Assembly: GCA_934373375.1 (NCBI GenBank) | Contig: CAKROP010000141.1 | Location: forward strand, 1 to 5,982 | From: an uncultured Anaerosacchariphilus sp. | GTDB lineage: Bacteria > Bacillota > Clostridia > Lachnospirales > Lachnospiraceae | DNA length: 5,982 bases | Direction: 5' to 3' | Part shown: in pieces, positions 5,787 through 5,982 of the stretch | Position numbering within the stretch: position 1 is the stretch's first letter | Layout of the letters: each line of letters begins with the position of its first letter | The notes under the pieces: generated by a model | What the model was told of the DNA's origin: nothing | Seen by the model: the letters and a program-made list of their open reading frames with translations, nothing else | Database searches by the model: none | Program-made: the position numbers and the translations under genes

Positions 5787-5982
5787 TCTGCTAATTCTCC
5801 TATCAAATCATAATCTACGGCTCCGGTAACGCGCACCTTCGCAAAATCGCCACTCATCAGGGTCTCGTCCGTATTCAGGAACAGATAACCGTCCACACCC
5901 GGCGCATCCTTATAGGTACGGCACACATAAGCGTTCTCATCGGCCACCTGGCCCTCCACCATAACCTCCAGAATCCGGTCCG
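5783..5982 (-). CDS. rimO: Ribosomal protein uS12 methylthiotransferase RimO, C-terminal end (partial)
   Basis: Only the last 65 codons and the stop TGA are present; the start lies beyond the right edge. Full RimO is a radical-SAM, iron-sulfur enzyme that adds a methylthio group to a conserved aspartate of ribosomal protein uS12. The visible part is the C-terminal TRAM domain, which binds the substrate. The segments RTYKDAPGVDGYLFL, GDFAKVRVTGAVDYD and the final LIGELAE are characteristic of RimO. The related tRNA enzyme MiaB has a differently built TRAM domain without the DAPxVDG stretch. The stop overlaps the pgsA start by four bases (ATGA). The rimO-pgsA pairing is common in Clostridia, which supports the call. 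The catalytic domains cannot be assessed here. Confidence 0.92.
   Translation of the reverse strand, partial: DRILEVMVEGQVADENAYVCRTYKDAPGVDGYLFLNTDETLMSGDFAKVRVTGAVDYDLIGELAE

Noticed and set aside
5783..5982. The partial gene at the right edge as MiaB
   Set aside because: The TRAM segment has the DAPxVDG and YDLIGE features of RimO, which MiaB lacks.
1..5982. Mobile elements, CRISPR arrays, tRNA or rRNA genes
   Set aside because: No transposase or integrase motifs, no regularly spaced repeats and no RNA gene signatures were found; almost all bases are in the seven minus-strand genes.

Overview
The window looks like an ordinary chromosomal segment of a Gram-positive anaerobe of the class Clostridia, most probably Lachnospiraceae. 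This is inferred from the protein character (a clostridial-type Ppx/GppA-HD protein, PPK1, dUTPase, a DUF1307-like lipoprotein), strong AGGAG-type ribosome binding sites, and base composition near half G+C. The species cannot be named from the sequence alone. All seven genes lie on the minus strand, so transcription runs from the right end to the left. There is no sign of mobile DNA, RNA genes or CRISPR.

From right to left (5' to 3' of the transcript): the last 65 codons of rimO (uS12 methylthiotransferase), overlapping by ATGA with pgsA (phosphatidylglycerophosphate synthase). One base later comes a stand-alone pncC/CinA C-terminal domain gene, which overlaps dut (dUTPase). After a 5-base gap comes a Ppx/GppA-like protein with a C-terminal HD domain, and after a 6-base gap ppk1 (polyphosphate kinase). 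No gap between these six genes exceeds 6 bases, so they are very probably one operon whose promoter lies outside the window. After ppk1 there is a 107-base intergenic region with a perfect 10-bp palindrome and an extended -10 promoter. It precedes a small DUF1307-like lipoprotein gene, which ends in a clear rho-independent terminator at the left edge.

The operon joins housekeeping functions: ribosome modification, anionic phospholipid synthesis, pyridine nucleotide salvage, dUTP removal and polyphosphate metabolism. The most interesting point is the Ppx-like gene directly before ppk1. It keeps the ASKHA/Ppx fold signatures ATSAxR and DVGGGS, but several residues at catalytic positions of E. 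coli Ppx are replaced, including the general-base glutamate position (His here). It may therefore not be a conventional exopolyphosphatase and could be a ligand sensor or regulator of PPK1. That is inference. Nothing else in the window points to an undescribed system.
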